DNA of 64,000 nucleotides, from assembly GCA_019009955.1 (NCBI GenBank), contig CM032228.1, forward strand, positions 222,677,501 to 222,741,500, in the 5' to 3' direction. The DNA comes from Riptortus pedestris (taxonomy: Eukaryota > Arthropoda > Insecta > Hemiptera > Alydidae). Positions 20,430 to 34,700 of the stretch are shown here, one piece after another. Position 1 is the stretch's first letter. Every line of letters starts with the position of its first letter. The notes below the pieces were generated by a model. The model was given only the letters and a program-made list of their open reading frames with translations, was not told the DNA's origin and searched no databases. Both the position numbers and the translations under genes were made by a program.

Positions 20430-21950
20430 CTGCTTCTGATCATCATGAATTGATGGCATGAAAATGTCTTGCAGAATTTGTGAAGATCTATTCTATATTT
20501 ATTATATAGTTTTGGATTAGCTACCTCTGGAGTTGGCAGCCATGGTATCTTAGTTCATGTATGTAGTCTTGTGTCTCCATTTGAATTTTGAATGTATGTT
20601 TACTGGTGGATGTGGGTAGCCGTTCGTGTTTCAAATTGTGAATATATTTTAATATTACTTTCGTCAAGTCCTCAAGTATGAACATATATGAATGTCTTCC
20701 TTTGTTTGTACTGTGCCATTTCAGTTGATATTTTATTTTCCTATTCTCTTTAAGCTAAGTTTTAATATGCACTTGTTTGATTTTGCCATACACAATAAGC
20801 AGACATTTAAAGCAAAAGGAGCCTTGGTAAGAACAGCAGATACTTCATTCCCTCAACAGCTTACATTATTTTTACGATTTGGTTACTTGATCATGGTTAC
20901 ACAAGATTTGTACTGTAATCACTTCAATTACGTGTCACCACTTAGGTACTTCACTCCCTTCTATGCCTGAATCTTCATTGATCCTTTTAGATGTATGTAA
21001 ATGTTATTTTCTGCTATTTGCTCTCTTATTTTTCTGAAATAGTGAGTTATGCAGTTAGTAAATTTGAGTAGTGAGGTTTTGTTGGTCTTTACTTGTACAT
21101 GAACACTTCCTGGCATGGGCTGCTTTACAAAAGTTCTCTAGCTGTTGTGAGTCTTAAGTTTTTTACTTTCACTTGCATTGTAATCATATATATAAAAACC
21201 AGAAAACATTTTTACTTCACCGATACAATACTTCAATCTGGAGAAAATTGATGATTTCTCTAAGAAAACTTGATTTTCTTGTGGTTTCAATATAATTTTC
21301 ATTCGGACCTTTGCAATGTTAGGATAGGTACATGAAATTTGTGCCAGGAAGAGGGTACAATTGGAAATTTGGAACTTATTGTATTCCAGACCAGCTTACA
21401 TTACGGATTACAAGCTTTACATATTTCTTTTTTTCATGGCTCAAATATTTGTTAGTTGTTTTTATTTTTCTTGTCAGCCTTCAGTAAACACAGTTTTCAC
21501 CATTTTTACTTTGTGACACTGAACATCACATATGATTAAGGTACTTTTCCTATATACATAAACTTTTTACTATGTGGAAAATACAGAATTGAAGATGTAA
21601 TATGAAATCACCAGTTTATCATTTGAGCACATGGAAAATCTGATTAGTTTACACAGACCTTGTGTAGTTTTTTATATTATAATTGTAATGCATGTTTTAT
21701 AATAAATTTCACAAAGCCATTAAAGTGTACTTCAACTATAGGTTTCGTGATGGAACTACTTTAGAACTAATGAGAGTGAATCATCCTACAATTCATAATT
21801 ATAGCATGTATGCCGAAATATATTATTTTGGTATTCCCTATTCAATGGTTTTCAATAAAGCAAGATTGTATGTTTTAGTAATACAAGAAAGGTAAACGAA
21901 AATGGTTGTCAGAACAAATATATGGAGCTAATATATACTATTTTTAATTT
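20430..21950. other. Intergenic between the two convergent genes, no feature recognised
   Basis: AT-rich. No exon, transposon motif or repeat shared with the rest of the window was recognised. Probably includes the 3' UTR of the minus-strand gene near 21951. Confidence 0.4.
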
Positions 21951-22038
21951 TTATTTCTTTGTTTGTGTATCAGTTTCAGAGCATGAGTCAGCTGAAGAGT
22001 AGTCACTATCACTGGAAGCTTCTTCTGCATCCATATGC
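21951..22038 (-). CDS. Charged-protein gene terminal exon with stop
   Basis: Eighty-eight bases, phase 2 in, acceptor gttcag. Reads HMDAEEASSDSDYSSADSCS then ETDTQTKK and TAA at 21953-21951. Acidic Ser-rich C-terminus. Confidence 0.65.
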
Positions 22039-25000
22039 CTGAACAAACAAACTTTTACTAAATCTTGAAAAAATAGCCTATGTTATACTTTTATGGGGCT
22101 AAGTGAAATCTCTTATTTTCTACTGACATTCTTTTACATCTAGTTGGGGTGTTGCATAATAAATGCCCATAGAGGTACAGAATCATTCAAAAACCTTTCA
22201 ATTACTATGCAAACGGTCATTTATTTATTTGTTATTATCTAAGAAACCACTTGCCAAGATCAAGTTCGTTAAAGGCTGAATTCAATTCCAACCAGTTGGT
22301 TGAGGGGAATTTTGAAAAAAATCGAAATATCTCTTATGAGTGGGATCGAAAACTTTATAGAACCAATCTTATTGCAAATTTAATTCCCCATAAATATTGT
22401 TAGAAACATTACTTCTTTATTTTAAATGTTAGCTGAGATATTTGCATGGTGAAAGTGTATTTTAGTCCCCCCCCCCCTTGGTGGCGCACGATGACGACGG
22501 CGGCCATTTTGTTTTTCTAACTATCTTTTTTAACACTTTAAAATTTCTAAAATACGCCATCGGTGGTTTACACCGAGGGTGGGGGGTTTGTTGTTCTAAC
22601 TTTATATTTTTTAACACTTTAAAATTTCCAAAATGGTTTTAAGCGAGGGCGGGGATTATAACGAAACAAGATGGCGGCGTAGGGGGGGGGGACTAAACTG
22701 CACTTTAGCCTATTTGCATTTCTTAATTTCAGGTTTCAGTAAACCCCATTTTTAGTCTTTGCGCGCTAACAATAAACCATTAATATCTTGAAACCTCTAA
22801 TTCCAACCTTAATTGATTTGATATTTATCAAATATTGTTCTAATTGAAATTTTACAGTCTGAGTAAATACGTTGTGTGATGGTATCAATGAAGATTTTAC
22901 TTGACTTGAAAATATTTATTTACATATCTATACCATCTCGATATTTAACCGTTTCTTTCAACACTAATGGCCAGGGCCCCCTAAGGGCTACTGGCGCCTG
23001 TGTGCAAAAAATGATTTTGGCACCCCTTAAGGCATTTTGAATTATCTTTTTTTTTATGGTAGGTGGGTGCTTGAAATAAAGCAAAGAACTGAACTTTAAA
23101 AGTCAATTTATTTGTAGACTAAAATATCAAAATAAAATAAACAGAATAAAATCTATTTTTTTTTGGCGCCCGTGTGCATTGCACACTTTGTATATATGAT
23201 AGCGGGGGCCCTGCTAATGGCCGAAATAGCAACAGGATTCGACTGGGCGGGGGATTCAAAATATCTTTGTTATTATGATTCGGATAGGAAAATGTAATAA
23301 AATCAATCGGTGAAAGTGTATTTTAGTCCACCCCCTTGATGGCGCACGATGACGACGGCGGCCATTTTGTTTTTCTAACTATCTTTTTTAACAATTTAAA
23401 ATTTCCCAAATACGCCATCGGTGGTTTACACCGAGGGTGGGGGGTTTGTTGTTCTAACTTTATATTTTTTAACACTTTAAATTTTCCAAAATACGCCATC
23501 GGTGGTTTTAAGCGAGGGCGGGGATTATAACGAAACAAGTTGGCGGCGTAGGGGGGGGGGCTATAATACACTTTAGCCAATCAATCCTTTTAAACTGTTG
23601 ATGCACTACGATTGTTGTTCTACAAGGTTTCTGGTAACTCAAATATTAAGCATTCAGTAAACCTACACAACTACTCATCACAGGGTGAAATGCAGTTTAA
23701 CCCCACCCTTGGTGGAAATGACCAATGACATATTTTGGAAATTTTTGAATGCGGTCATTAAAGTCTATCCTCCACAGTCTAAGGATCCACCAAGTTAAGT
23801 GTGTTAAAAATAAAAAAATGGCTCCTGTCGCAATTTTCAAAAGTGCGCCGCCAAGGGTGGGGTTAAACTGCATTTTCACCCATCACACTTATAAATTAGT
23901 CTAAAGTTTCATGGATTAATTTATAAAATAAAAAAATTAACATAAATGATAAAGAACATATTTTGGTTTCATAACACAAATTATTTAAATATTTAAAAAG
24001 AGTGAGGAATCAAGTAGCTATAGCCATTGGATGATCGCATAATACAAAAGGATTGTCAAGGTTTGTATAATGAATTAATCTATGTAATTTAAGCTGGTAA
24101 TTGCAGAATCTTTTCTCTCTACTTATTTGAATTTCACACGATAAAGTTTCTTGATGTTTCTGTCCGATTGAATGAGTTTTTCTCTTGGTTGCTAGTTACA
24201 TAAGCTATGAAGCCATTATGATTAAATACCTAATAAAAACCAACCATTTGATCACCATAATTCACAAAATTTCTATTCGTTTGTGCGTAGACCCAAATCA
24301 TACAGACTAGGTGACGATTTCTCCCTGAAACAGTTTAAATGTTAAAATTGGTTTTGTAAAAACCAACATATTTTTTTTCATTACCGTTGTATAATTTTCA
24401 ATTTTTTTAAATTTTCTATGGATTACACTAACCTAATATGCAGGACTCGTGGGGCGAAACGCCATTTTCACTTCTATGAGAAGGTAAGTTTAATGAGGCC
24501 TCTTTCCTTAAATTATTCTGCACACAGGACTAATATTTAATGATTTAAACAATATAAGGCCTCGGAAACATTTTTAAAAAGGGAATTGAACAATAAAAGA
24601 GACCATTTTATAAACTCTCGAGAAAATCAGCTGAAAACAAGCTAGAAAAATGTAAGTCAACAATGAAGTATTGCTTCAATTGGTTCTGGTCTATCTTCAA
24701 GCCCAACTATTGAAGCTGAAGAGAAAAGAAGGATTTGATGGTTAAACATCTTCTAGTAGTGAAAGATTTGGTTTTTTTCATTTATGAATTATTTAGATCA
24801 CAATAATGATCATGAAGGTGTTCCAACTACCTTATTAATGTAATATAAACATTAACAGTCATATTAATGTTGTTTCAAGTGACCAGGGCCCCCTCCCCGT
24901 AAGGGCTACTGGCGCCTGTGTGCAAGAAAGGATTATGGCGCCCCTTAAGGCATTTTGAATTTTTTTTTTCTCTTTTTTTTTTGATGGTAGGTAGGTGCTT

Positions 25001-26377
25001 CAAATAAAGCAAAGAACTGAACTTTAAAAGTCATATTTATTTGTAGACTAAAATATCAAAATGAAATAAACAGAATAAAATATAATTTTTTTTTTTGGGC
25101 TCATAGTTTTGCCGCCCGTGTGCATTGCACACTTTGCATATATGGTAACGAGGGCCCTGCAAGTGACTATCTTCATCATTTAGAGAGACTTCCTTCATAG
25201 TCATCGTTAACTAGGCAGAATCAGTGGCCATTTGAAAACTCACATCGCGTCAATTGCTAAAAACCAAAATATGAAATGACGGAAATTATCATCGCACTCA
25301 ATCTCGAGCAGGGATCTCGCTTTAGTATATAAATATACAATGCCAAAAACTCACCTTTTTTGTTTTCCTTCTGTCTGTTTTTCATTGGTTTGTTTTTCTT
25401 CCTCCTTTCCCCTTCTGTAAAATGCAATTAAATATTTATCTAGAAGTACAATATTATATAATATACTCTATTAAATATCCAGGAACAAAATCCAATTATG
25501 TTCCCTTGTTACATGGGTTATTAATTATATAGAATGATAATGTTATCATTTTTGTTTGGCATTTATTACCCAAAATACCACAATACCGTTACAGTTATAC
25601 AGTTAGTTTTGATTTAATTTCTTTGTAATATTTATATTATTTAATTTGGTGGTTTCCCCCTAGTAGTTACTCTGGAAAGGAGCAGTTTAATTGCAGAAGG
25701 TATCCCGTTTAGGCAATCCTTAATTATATTATTCAATTTGTTTTGTGATTTTAAATTAAAAAATACTAATGTATATCTGACTATTAAATTTTAGGCAGTT
25801 TATATGTTGTAATTTTGGTAATTTGTAATAAAACATTAGTTTCACAATCACTTGCATCCACGTTCCCAATTATTTCTCTTATTTCATTCCGTTATTACCA
25901 TCATATTCATTTTTGAGGTGCTGGATGGTGAAGGAATTATTATCTCAGGTAAGAAAAAACGCCTCGTTCCTTCACTGTTCTTTATTCGTTGTAACAGAGC
26001 GCTTTCAGAGCATACGCTCCATCCATTGTGTATATATTCTACTGACAAGTTTTTAATTTTAATCTGTGAAAATAGTTTTTCTTATTTCTGTAAATATTCA
26101 CTGGGACACTAATTTAAAAAATTTTTAGGTTGTAATTTAAAGTTGTATGTTTTAACTCTTGACCATCGACACGTACATATATTTTCTAAATTTTTCAATT
26201 AAATGACATATTGTACAACGTTTTTATGGTATTTGTTTGCCAGCAGGGCACTGATGATGGAGCGTATGCTCTGAAAGCGCTCTGTCACAACGAATAAAGA
26301 ACAGTGAAGGAACGAGGCGGTTTTTCTTGCCTGAAACCATCATATTATTATACTGTGAAACTGAATTCACTAATATT

Positions 26378-26431
<54 letters not shown>

Positions 26432-27072
26432 TAGCAGACCCGGCCAGGCGTTGCTGTGGCTAAAGTTATTGTTATATTACATTGTAGTATACAATTTAAG
26501 AGGAACGGTAGGAGAACATCAGTCACGGGGTCCATGCTTTTTACATAGATGGTATTTGTAAAAAAAATATGGTGACCTCCATGACAGATTTTCTACGACT
26601 ACAACCTTTTAGTACAATGAAATTATTTACGAACCAAGACGGAAATGTTGAAGTTGATACACAAATTCAAGGGATTAGGATTTGAAGGGGAAGGACGTTG
26701 AACACGATTGATTAAAACTTTCTTACAGTTTATATTAAGCAGAAATCAATACAGAAGAATTAATTTTTAAATTTATTATTTCCATTTAATTTTGTAACGA
26801 ATGAGCATATTACAAAGTTGTTAGTGAATAACATATGACATGCACATCTGTTAGAATCTTTTGGAGTTAACAGATAATTGTGACTGTCAATTAATTATAG
26901 ACAAATAATTTGAAATAAAATAAAATTGCGACTATAATTAAAGATCTAAGCTATCCTATCTCTCAAGTTGGACCAGACTGCTCACGGTGTGCCAATTTAA
27001 TTTAAAATCGGTTAAGTAGTTTAGGAGTCCATCGCGGACAAACATCGTGACAGGAGATTTATATATATTAAG

Positions 27073-27107
<35 letters not shown>

Positions 27108-30100
27108 ATATTTCTTTTATCTGTATACTTTTGGTTCTTAATTGAACAGTACCATGACGACGCCTCCTGCCTTAATCTCCTGCAGCCTTGACTCGTCGTC
27201 GAGCATAGATGTCTTTGTAGGTTCTCTAATGTCCGTATGGAGCCTCTCCAGGTCCCCCCATCTTCTTGGATGTATACCACTTGCCGGTCTGGGTAGGGGT
27301 ATTCCAACAGGGCTTCGGCCGGTGTCTTCTCAGTAGTTTTATTAACCCTTAGACGGAACTGAAACAGGGCAACAGGCATCAAAAAGCTCCACGGCTTACC
27401 TGTCCTGTATCGCTCGAAGGCTTTTCTTCAAGTCCTGTTTTTTTCTCTCCGTAGGATTGGCTCTGGGATGCTATATTGTCGTCGTCAAATGTCGAATGCC
27501 CCATGTGGTCAGTTTCCGTTTGAAGGTTATTACTACAAACTGTGGGCCGTTGTCTGTGACGACCATGTGGGGGTACACGTAACGCAGGAAACCTCTCTCT
27601 TGCAGATCTTTGCGATGTTGATTGCTGTGGCCCTCCTCAAGGGAAATGCAATTGTTCACTTGAGAAAACCTCTGTCAGGACCAGGATGTACGTTGAGCCC
27701 CTGGAGTCGGGTTCATAGGGGCCCATGTGGTCAACGACAAGTTTCTAGAACGGAGTGTGTGCCGCATGGGGGAGCATCTGAACTAGCGCTTCCATGCGGC
27801 CTCGTTTACTGTGGTGAATGTGAGGCAAGACTGCACCAGATCTTTGACAACCTTTGGTCACTTGAGGTGCTTCTTCGAACCTCCAGGGTGTCCTCCTTGA
27901 TCGGTTCTGTGAAAGTACTGCAGTAAGTGTTCCAGTTTCGCAGCAGGCACGTATAGTTTCCCCCTATGGAGTAGCAGCGAGTCGCCGATGGTGTAGCTGG
28001 GGTGTGGGTCCTTCCTGAAGTTATCGGAGTCTCTGTTGTACCGAGGGGCTTTGGCGCAGCGCCCACTCGCCTCGTCCTTTAAAGAACTGGTCACCAGAGC
28101 TCCAAGGTTTGCGTAGTCCGAAACCGGTGGCTTTCGCTCCACATCCTTGAAACCTTCCTCTTGTGGGCTCCTCGACAGGAGTCTGGCAGTTGGTCTGGTG
28201 CTCAACTGTGAACGTGTACTCTTGAAGTAACAGGCTTCACTGGGCTAGCTTCGGCGTCGATTCCCTGCCTTCTTTTTGTCATGTCATGACGTGGCTGTCC
28301 GTCCTTAGTTTGACCGGACGGAGTTCAGGTAGTGTTGATACCTTTTTACAACCTGAAAGGTTCCTTAGCTGGCGGTCGATGAACTCCACTAGTTCGCATG
28401 AGGACATCTCTGCACCGAGTAGTCGCTCCTTCGCCTGGGAAAGGTGGTGTTGGAAGTGGTAGCGAGATACGAGGTAAGAGCGAAGTTCTTCGAAGCTCCT
28501 GCACTTGTGGTGGGCTAACGCTCGCTTCGCCTCCCCTCTCAGTTGCTTCCTAGTCCAGTGGTAGAGGCCGATCCCCCCTGCGGTGAGCGCTAAATCTGCC
28601 TGTTGACGTCGTTGTGAAGATGTCGTTGCTCTGGAACCGAAGGAGTCCCAGAGTAGTGAGCCCTCCGGACTGAGGTGTTGCTGCTCGTGGTCGTGGTGGT
28701 GGTGGACCAGTGGGAGCTCTGTTCCTCACTCTCGGCTTGTGTGGCCTTCCTCTGAAGGTCGTCTAAGTTGATATTCTATTTCAACTCTTTCAGAGAAGTG
28801 AGAATCCTCCACTCACTCCGATCTTGCTGACCAGAAGCCGTTTCGAAGTCCTTAGTGCTCCTTAAGAGATTGCTGCTGGCCCCATTTCGGCGAGAGGCGG
28901 TGGCAAAGAGAGGGCTTGGCAGTCAAAGGAGTGAAAGCTTCTCCTGACTTAGCCCTTGTACAGGCTGAGAGCGGGCAGAGTACTGACCCCACCCTACCAA
29001 TGGCCAGCCTGCAGTTAGATAGATACCTGTGCACATAGCGGGGATGGATTAGCTCCACCCGCCACCAGCTAACGCACAAAATAAATATATTACACCCTTT
29101 GGCTGCAAAATTACAAAATCAATATTGATTGCGAGGTATCAGATAAAAAATAAAATAAAAAAAAAGATGGATTAGGGGAGAAGAAGGCCTATGTTCATTG
29201 TCTGAGCTTCAGACAATGACAAATTTTAGCCCCCTCTATAACAAATTAAAGTCGTATATTAAGCATATCAGTCTTATTACCATATACTTACAAAGAAATA
29301 CTCAGATTGAATCGAATATTTACTAATTCCAATCATACTTTTCTGATATAAAAATATTAAGGTCAACAATATTGATAACGATCCGGTTACTGTTGAAATT
29401 TTTACTCTGTAGTGTTTTAAACTAATACAATGAGAAGTCATTTGTTTCAGATATTCCAATTTAGAATATGGACACTTTGACCAGATCCAATGCTACCAGT
29501 TACACCTCTATTATTGAAATTTTTTAACTTCATTCATCTTTTAATTAACGCCTTAATGGGTTTTAAATGAGCAGATGAACGTTAATAATAACAATAACAA
29601 CACTATAAGCCGCATTATACTCAAATATAAGTAACAACAGTAATGTAGCACTTACTTAGCTTCTAAATGAGCATTGTAAAAGTCCTCCATTTTAGTTCTA
29701 TTTGAACAACATCTAAAAATTAAAAATAAAATTAATAAACACTATGAAAGATTTCCACATTTCTTATAATGCATGGGTTGATTTATTCTTTAAATATATT
29801 AGGTCAGATCTATGTGTAACGGATCCTGAATAATACACCTTTAAAGAATTTTGTCTAGCTTCAGAATTTCATTTGAATTTGAGGAAGTTTAGGTCAAAGT
29901 TCAAACAAAATTCAGCCTGAAATCTCCCATAGCAAGTGGAGTAACAGATTATATGAGAAATCGCCGTACTTCGTTTCGTATTGGTTTTTCGGCAAACACA
30001 CACATAACAAGTGTTTATTTTTTTATTTAGAGTAGCTTTTGTTATTTTCACTTTTTTTTGTACAACGAAGTATGGATACAAACAATATGAAATGGGCTTC

Positions 30101-30999
30101 AATATTAATATTATTAGCAATCTTGCTAATAACATTATGTAAAATATAGTTTCTATTGTTTGTTTTTTATTAATAGCTTCACATCATTATATATACACAG
30201 TATAGATTTCCACAGGGACTAAACAGATTTTCAACAATATGAAATGACACACAGCATTCACCTCACAATTATTGCTGAACAATGGATGAAATGGCGATAT
30301 AATTGACGTATTTCTTCGTTTTCCGCCTTTGGTAAATCCCCACTCATGGGATTTTTAATTTAAATTTAGTTCTTGTCCTCTCATAATCAACTTATGCATC
30401 GAGCCTTGATACATTGGTTAATTATTAATTGAAAGAGAGAAATGGAGATTAAAAAGTCCGTCACGCAGGGGCTGCGTAAACTAAGCAGATTTCCCATGTG
30501 AAGTTTTACAATAGAGAAATCTGCCTAATAACAACTGTAGTAGTAAGAAACCTCTAAACCTAAAAAACATTATTTAGGGCGTAATAACCCAGTAGTTTCT
30601 AGCACAAAAAACAGTTAACCTAACCTCTAAACCTTTTCACGAGGGACGATAGTTATGGAAACGGCCGCCAGAGCTCTCGTCGGAAACTCCGAACATAGCC
30701 TATAGCCACACGCAGAATACAAATGCAAATATCTCGGTTAATATTCAAGATAGAGAATTAATGTATAGAACAATATTTATAGTAAATTTAATTTACAATA
30801 AGATTGGTTCTATACAATCTTTTGATCCGACGAATAGTAACGGAGATAATTCGAATTTTCGAAAATCCTCCCCTCTCACTGGTCCGATTTCAGCCGTTAA
30901 CGAACCTGATCTTTCTTTTTACATAAAACGCTTAAATATGAAGTTTGGTAAGGATCAAACAAAAATTGCGACCGCTAGAGCGGTAACAGACAAATATAT

Positions 31000-31052
<53 letters not shown>

Positions 31053-31736
31053 TATATATATACAGTTTTGAACGGACCTCATTTTCGTCATTTACTAGGT
31101 AGGATCGATGGACATTTGAAGAAAAATGTCGAAAATTCCGTCATGAGTACAACCTCAATAGCTGATTTCCCTTAAGGGAAATCTGCTAAAAGCCCAGATT
31201 ACTTCAACTATGTATCATCCCTGGGCATGAGATCAGCCCTTGTGTTCCGCACATTTTTGCAGATTTCTCTTAATGGAAATCAGCTATTGAGCGCGTACTC
31301 ATTACGCGATTTTCGACATTTTTCTTCGAATATCCATCGATTCTACCTAGGAGATGACGAAAATGAGGTCCATTCAAAATTTTGCAATTATCGTTTGATC
31401 GTTACCAAACTCGATATTTACTCGTTTTACGCGAAAAAAAGATTCGCAAGTTCGTTAATGGCTGAAATCGGGCCAGTGGGAGAAGGGGTTAAGAGGGGGA
31501 TTTTCGAAAATTCGAAATATCTCCGGTACTACGAGTCCGATCGAAAACATGCATAGAACCAATCTTATTGGAAATTAAATGTACTATAAATATTATTATA
31601 TACATTTATTTTCTATCTTGAATATTAATTGAGATATTTACATTTTAGCAGATTCCCCTTATTGAAGTCGTACTCATGACGCAAATTTCGAAATTTTTCT
31701 TCAAATGTCCATCGATCCTACCTAGAAGATGACGTA

Positions 31737-31787
<51 letters not shown>

Positions 31788-34700
31788 TGTTACCGCTCTA
31801 GCGGTCGCAATTATTCTTTAATCGTTACCAAACTCGATATTTAGTCGTTGTATGTAAAAACAAAAAAAAGATCAAGTTCGTTAAAGGCTGAAATCGGGCC
31901 AGGGGAGGGGGGAGTTTAGAGGGGAGGATTTTCGAAAGTTCGAAATATCTTCGTTACCATATGTCGGATCGAATAATTGTATAGAGCCAATCTTATTGTA
32001 AATTAAAGACTAAGACTTGTGGATGTACTATAATTATTGATATATACATTTATTCATTATCTTGAATATTAACCGAGATATTTGCATTCTTCAGTTTTCA
32101 GCCTTCAGCCACTTCTACTCATGTTACATAAACAATACTCTGCTACATAATACATTATTCGAAAAAAATTGTTAAAAAATTACCAAAAATTGTATTCAAG
32201 AAACCTTTATTATACGAGATACGTGCAAATATGTCCTGGTTACCCCCTCCCCCTGTCTTAAGGTTTTGGACTACTAAAATTTAATTGATTGAGATAACAA
32301 TTATTCTGACTCATTATTAATTACAGTACTGGATATAGTAAATAGTTCTCAATAAAATTAATATGTTATATTCTGATATATTTCAGTAATTGTTTTTCTT
32401 TCCGGTGAGAGGCGTGCAGCAACGTTTGTTTATTATTATTTACGTCCACTTTATTTATGCTACTATGGCTAATCGGGACGGGTTACCACCCTTTTCTAGA
32501 CAGGGAGGACCCAAGGAGTTTATTTAATGAGTCCGTCATTAAATAAATTACTATTGCCCAGGGCGGGAATCGAATCCACCTCTCTAGGTCTACCACGCGA
32601 GATCAAGACCAACACGGCCAACCTGAGCCCCCGTTTGTTTACATTTCTAACGCTTCCTGTCGGCAGTTTATTGATATTGGATGAAACATTTCTTATTTTC
32701 GTTTGTATTTATTCACGGGCCCGCAAAGGGCAGGGGGTCCAACACCGAACCAGCTGGAACATTGTGTTCCAGGTCTGATCGGAGGGGGAGACCCCCCTGC
32801 CTTAGCGCCTACTTCCACGTCCGGGGCTAAAAACCCACGTGCGGGCTGGACGCACTGCTTGCAGTGTGAATAAAAGAAGAGGTCATCAGTTTGGGGCTAT
32901 GCCTCTCCTGGTGTGTGGATGTGTGGTGTGACTGTGTGTGAGCTAGATGTTTATATGTGAGTGCGATTGGTGTGTATGATATGGAGCTTTTTTTTTTTTT
33001 TTTTTTTTTTTTCAGGAAATGACCCGGACTACTTTGGATGCGAGCTTGGATTTTGGACTTGTATGACGTTCAGGGCTGGGACGCACTTACAGCGGTGGAC
33101 CCCTAACCGGCTGGGGTGTAGATCTCCCCTGCTTGGGAAGCGCTGCGTAGGGTGCCCACGAGTAGGTGCGTGGGAGGTTCGAAGCCTAGTAGAGCCCGGG
33201 AACCCTCATGAAAGTTGAGACTGTCCTTTCAACGAGGGTATAGCTGTCCCCCGTGGGGGATCTCGCGGGATGCTTTTGCATTGGGCATGCCCGGAACAGC
33301 AAGCCCTACGCAGTAGTGGGCGTAAACTAAAATCATGAGTCTTAGTAACATATCTGTAGATTTAACAGGAGAGGAGTTTAGCGGAGAAGGGAGTGGAGCA
33401 GCAGTGAGTAAGTGAGCGGTTGGCGAGGCGGAGTCGGACTTCAGGATGGCGATGGAGGAACTGAGGTCCAGGCTGTTCCCGATGAAAGACGTGCTGGTGG
33501 AGGGGTATCTCAACCGGATGAGCGGTTGCTTTGGGAGGCTGAAGAAGGAGTACGTGAGAGCAGGGCGACATCTGGGAGAGTGCAGACTATGGAGAGGACG
33601 CTGAGGAATCTGGTGGAGGTGGATTGGGGCCAGGAGTTGAGTAATCAGGTGAGCGGTCAGTTGCAGGAGCTGGGCGAGTCGTTGGTGAGCGAGGTAGTGC
33701 GGAAGAGCCAGGAGGTCTTGGATAGGATCCAGAGCGAGGTGAATGTTACCTTGAAGACCCTGACGGCTCACTACGAGGAGAGAGGTAAAGGAGGTGCAGA
33801 GAGTCAGGCAGGAATTTAGGGAGTGCTTGGCTAAGGTTAAGAGAGAGGTTGAAAGAGTGGGCAATGTGTGTGAAAAAGGTGTGAAAGGTAATGAGGAGAT
33901 TCGAGACAATATGAATCGTGTGTATGAGGAGGTGCAGGTAGTGGGAAAGAGAGTGGAGCCGTTGGAGAGAATTTGGTCAAGGAGGTTCGGAGGAAGATCG
34001 AGGAGTTGGATCCGTATAGGTTGAGTGAGCGTGTGAGTTAGCGAGTGAGTAGGGTGGTGAGTGAGAGAGAGGGAGAGAGAGTGACTGAGTGCGTGAATGA
34101 GACCATGTGTGATAGGGTGGGCATGAGATTGAGTGAGAGTGTGGGAGCCAAAGTGGTTAGTGCTGTGAAGAGCGTGGCCCATGAGATCCTTGGAGCAGAG
34201 GATGGACGTGGACGTGGAGGAGAGTTGGGCCCAGGTGGTTGGAAAGAAGAAGAGAGGACCCCGAGTCATCCTGGAGTTACCAAAGAGAGCAGAAGCCAAG
34301 GTCCGTAGGGAGGACATAGTCAAGTGTCTCGACCCGAAGGAAGGAGAAGTGCGGGTGAGAGTGCTGGTGAGGCGAGGAGGTTCTTACGTGGTGGAGTGCC
34401 ATGATCACCAGGACATCGAGAGGCTGAGAGCGAACGAGTGTCTGAAAGGTTTAGGAGTGCATGTGGATGGTGAGAAAGGGTGGAGGTTACCTAGAGTGAA
34501 AGTGTTCGATGTGGATAGGGTGATTGGGAAGGATGAATTGTTGGGGTGTGTGCGAAAGAGGAATGTGTTGTTATTTGAGGGGATGAGTGATGACGAATGC
34601 AAGGCGTGGGTTGTGCGTATGAGTGTGAGAGTGTTCAAGAGGGCGATGAGGGCAGGTCGGCTGTATATAGGTCTACACTCGTGCAGGTGCGTCGAAGACT

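Noticed and set aside
23697..23879. 60-codon open frame on the minus strand
   Set aside because: Lies wholly inside MITE copy C between its inverted ends; no protein motif.
27468..27926. 152-codon open frame on the plus strand
   Set aside because: Antisense of the gypsy-3 integrase region (VVTDNGPQF lies on the other strand).
33229..34323. 364-codon open frame on the minus strand, Ser/Thr/Leu/His-rich
   Set aside because: It lies opposite the ORF1 of the R1-like LINE, which carries real zinc-knuckle motifs. The GC-skewed, G-rich sense strand leaves its complement free of stops.
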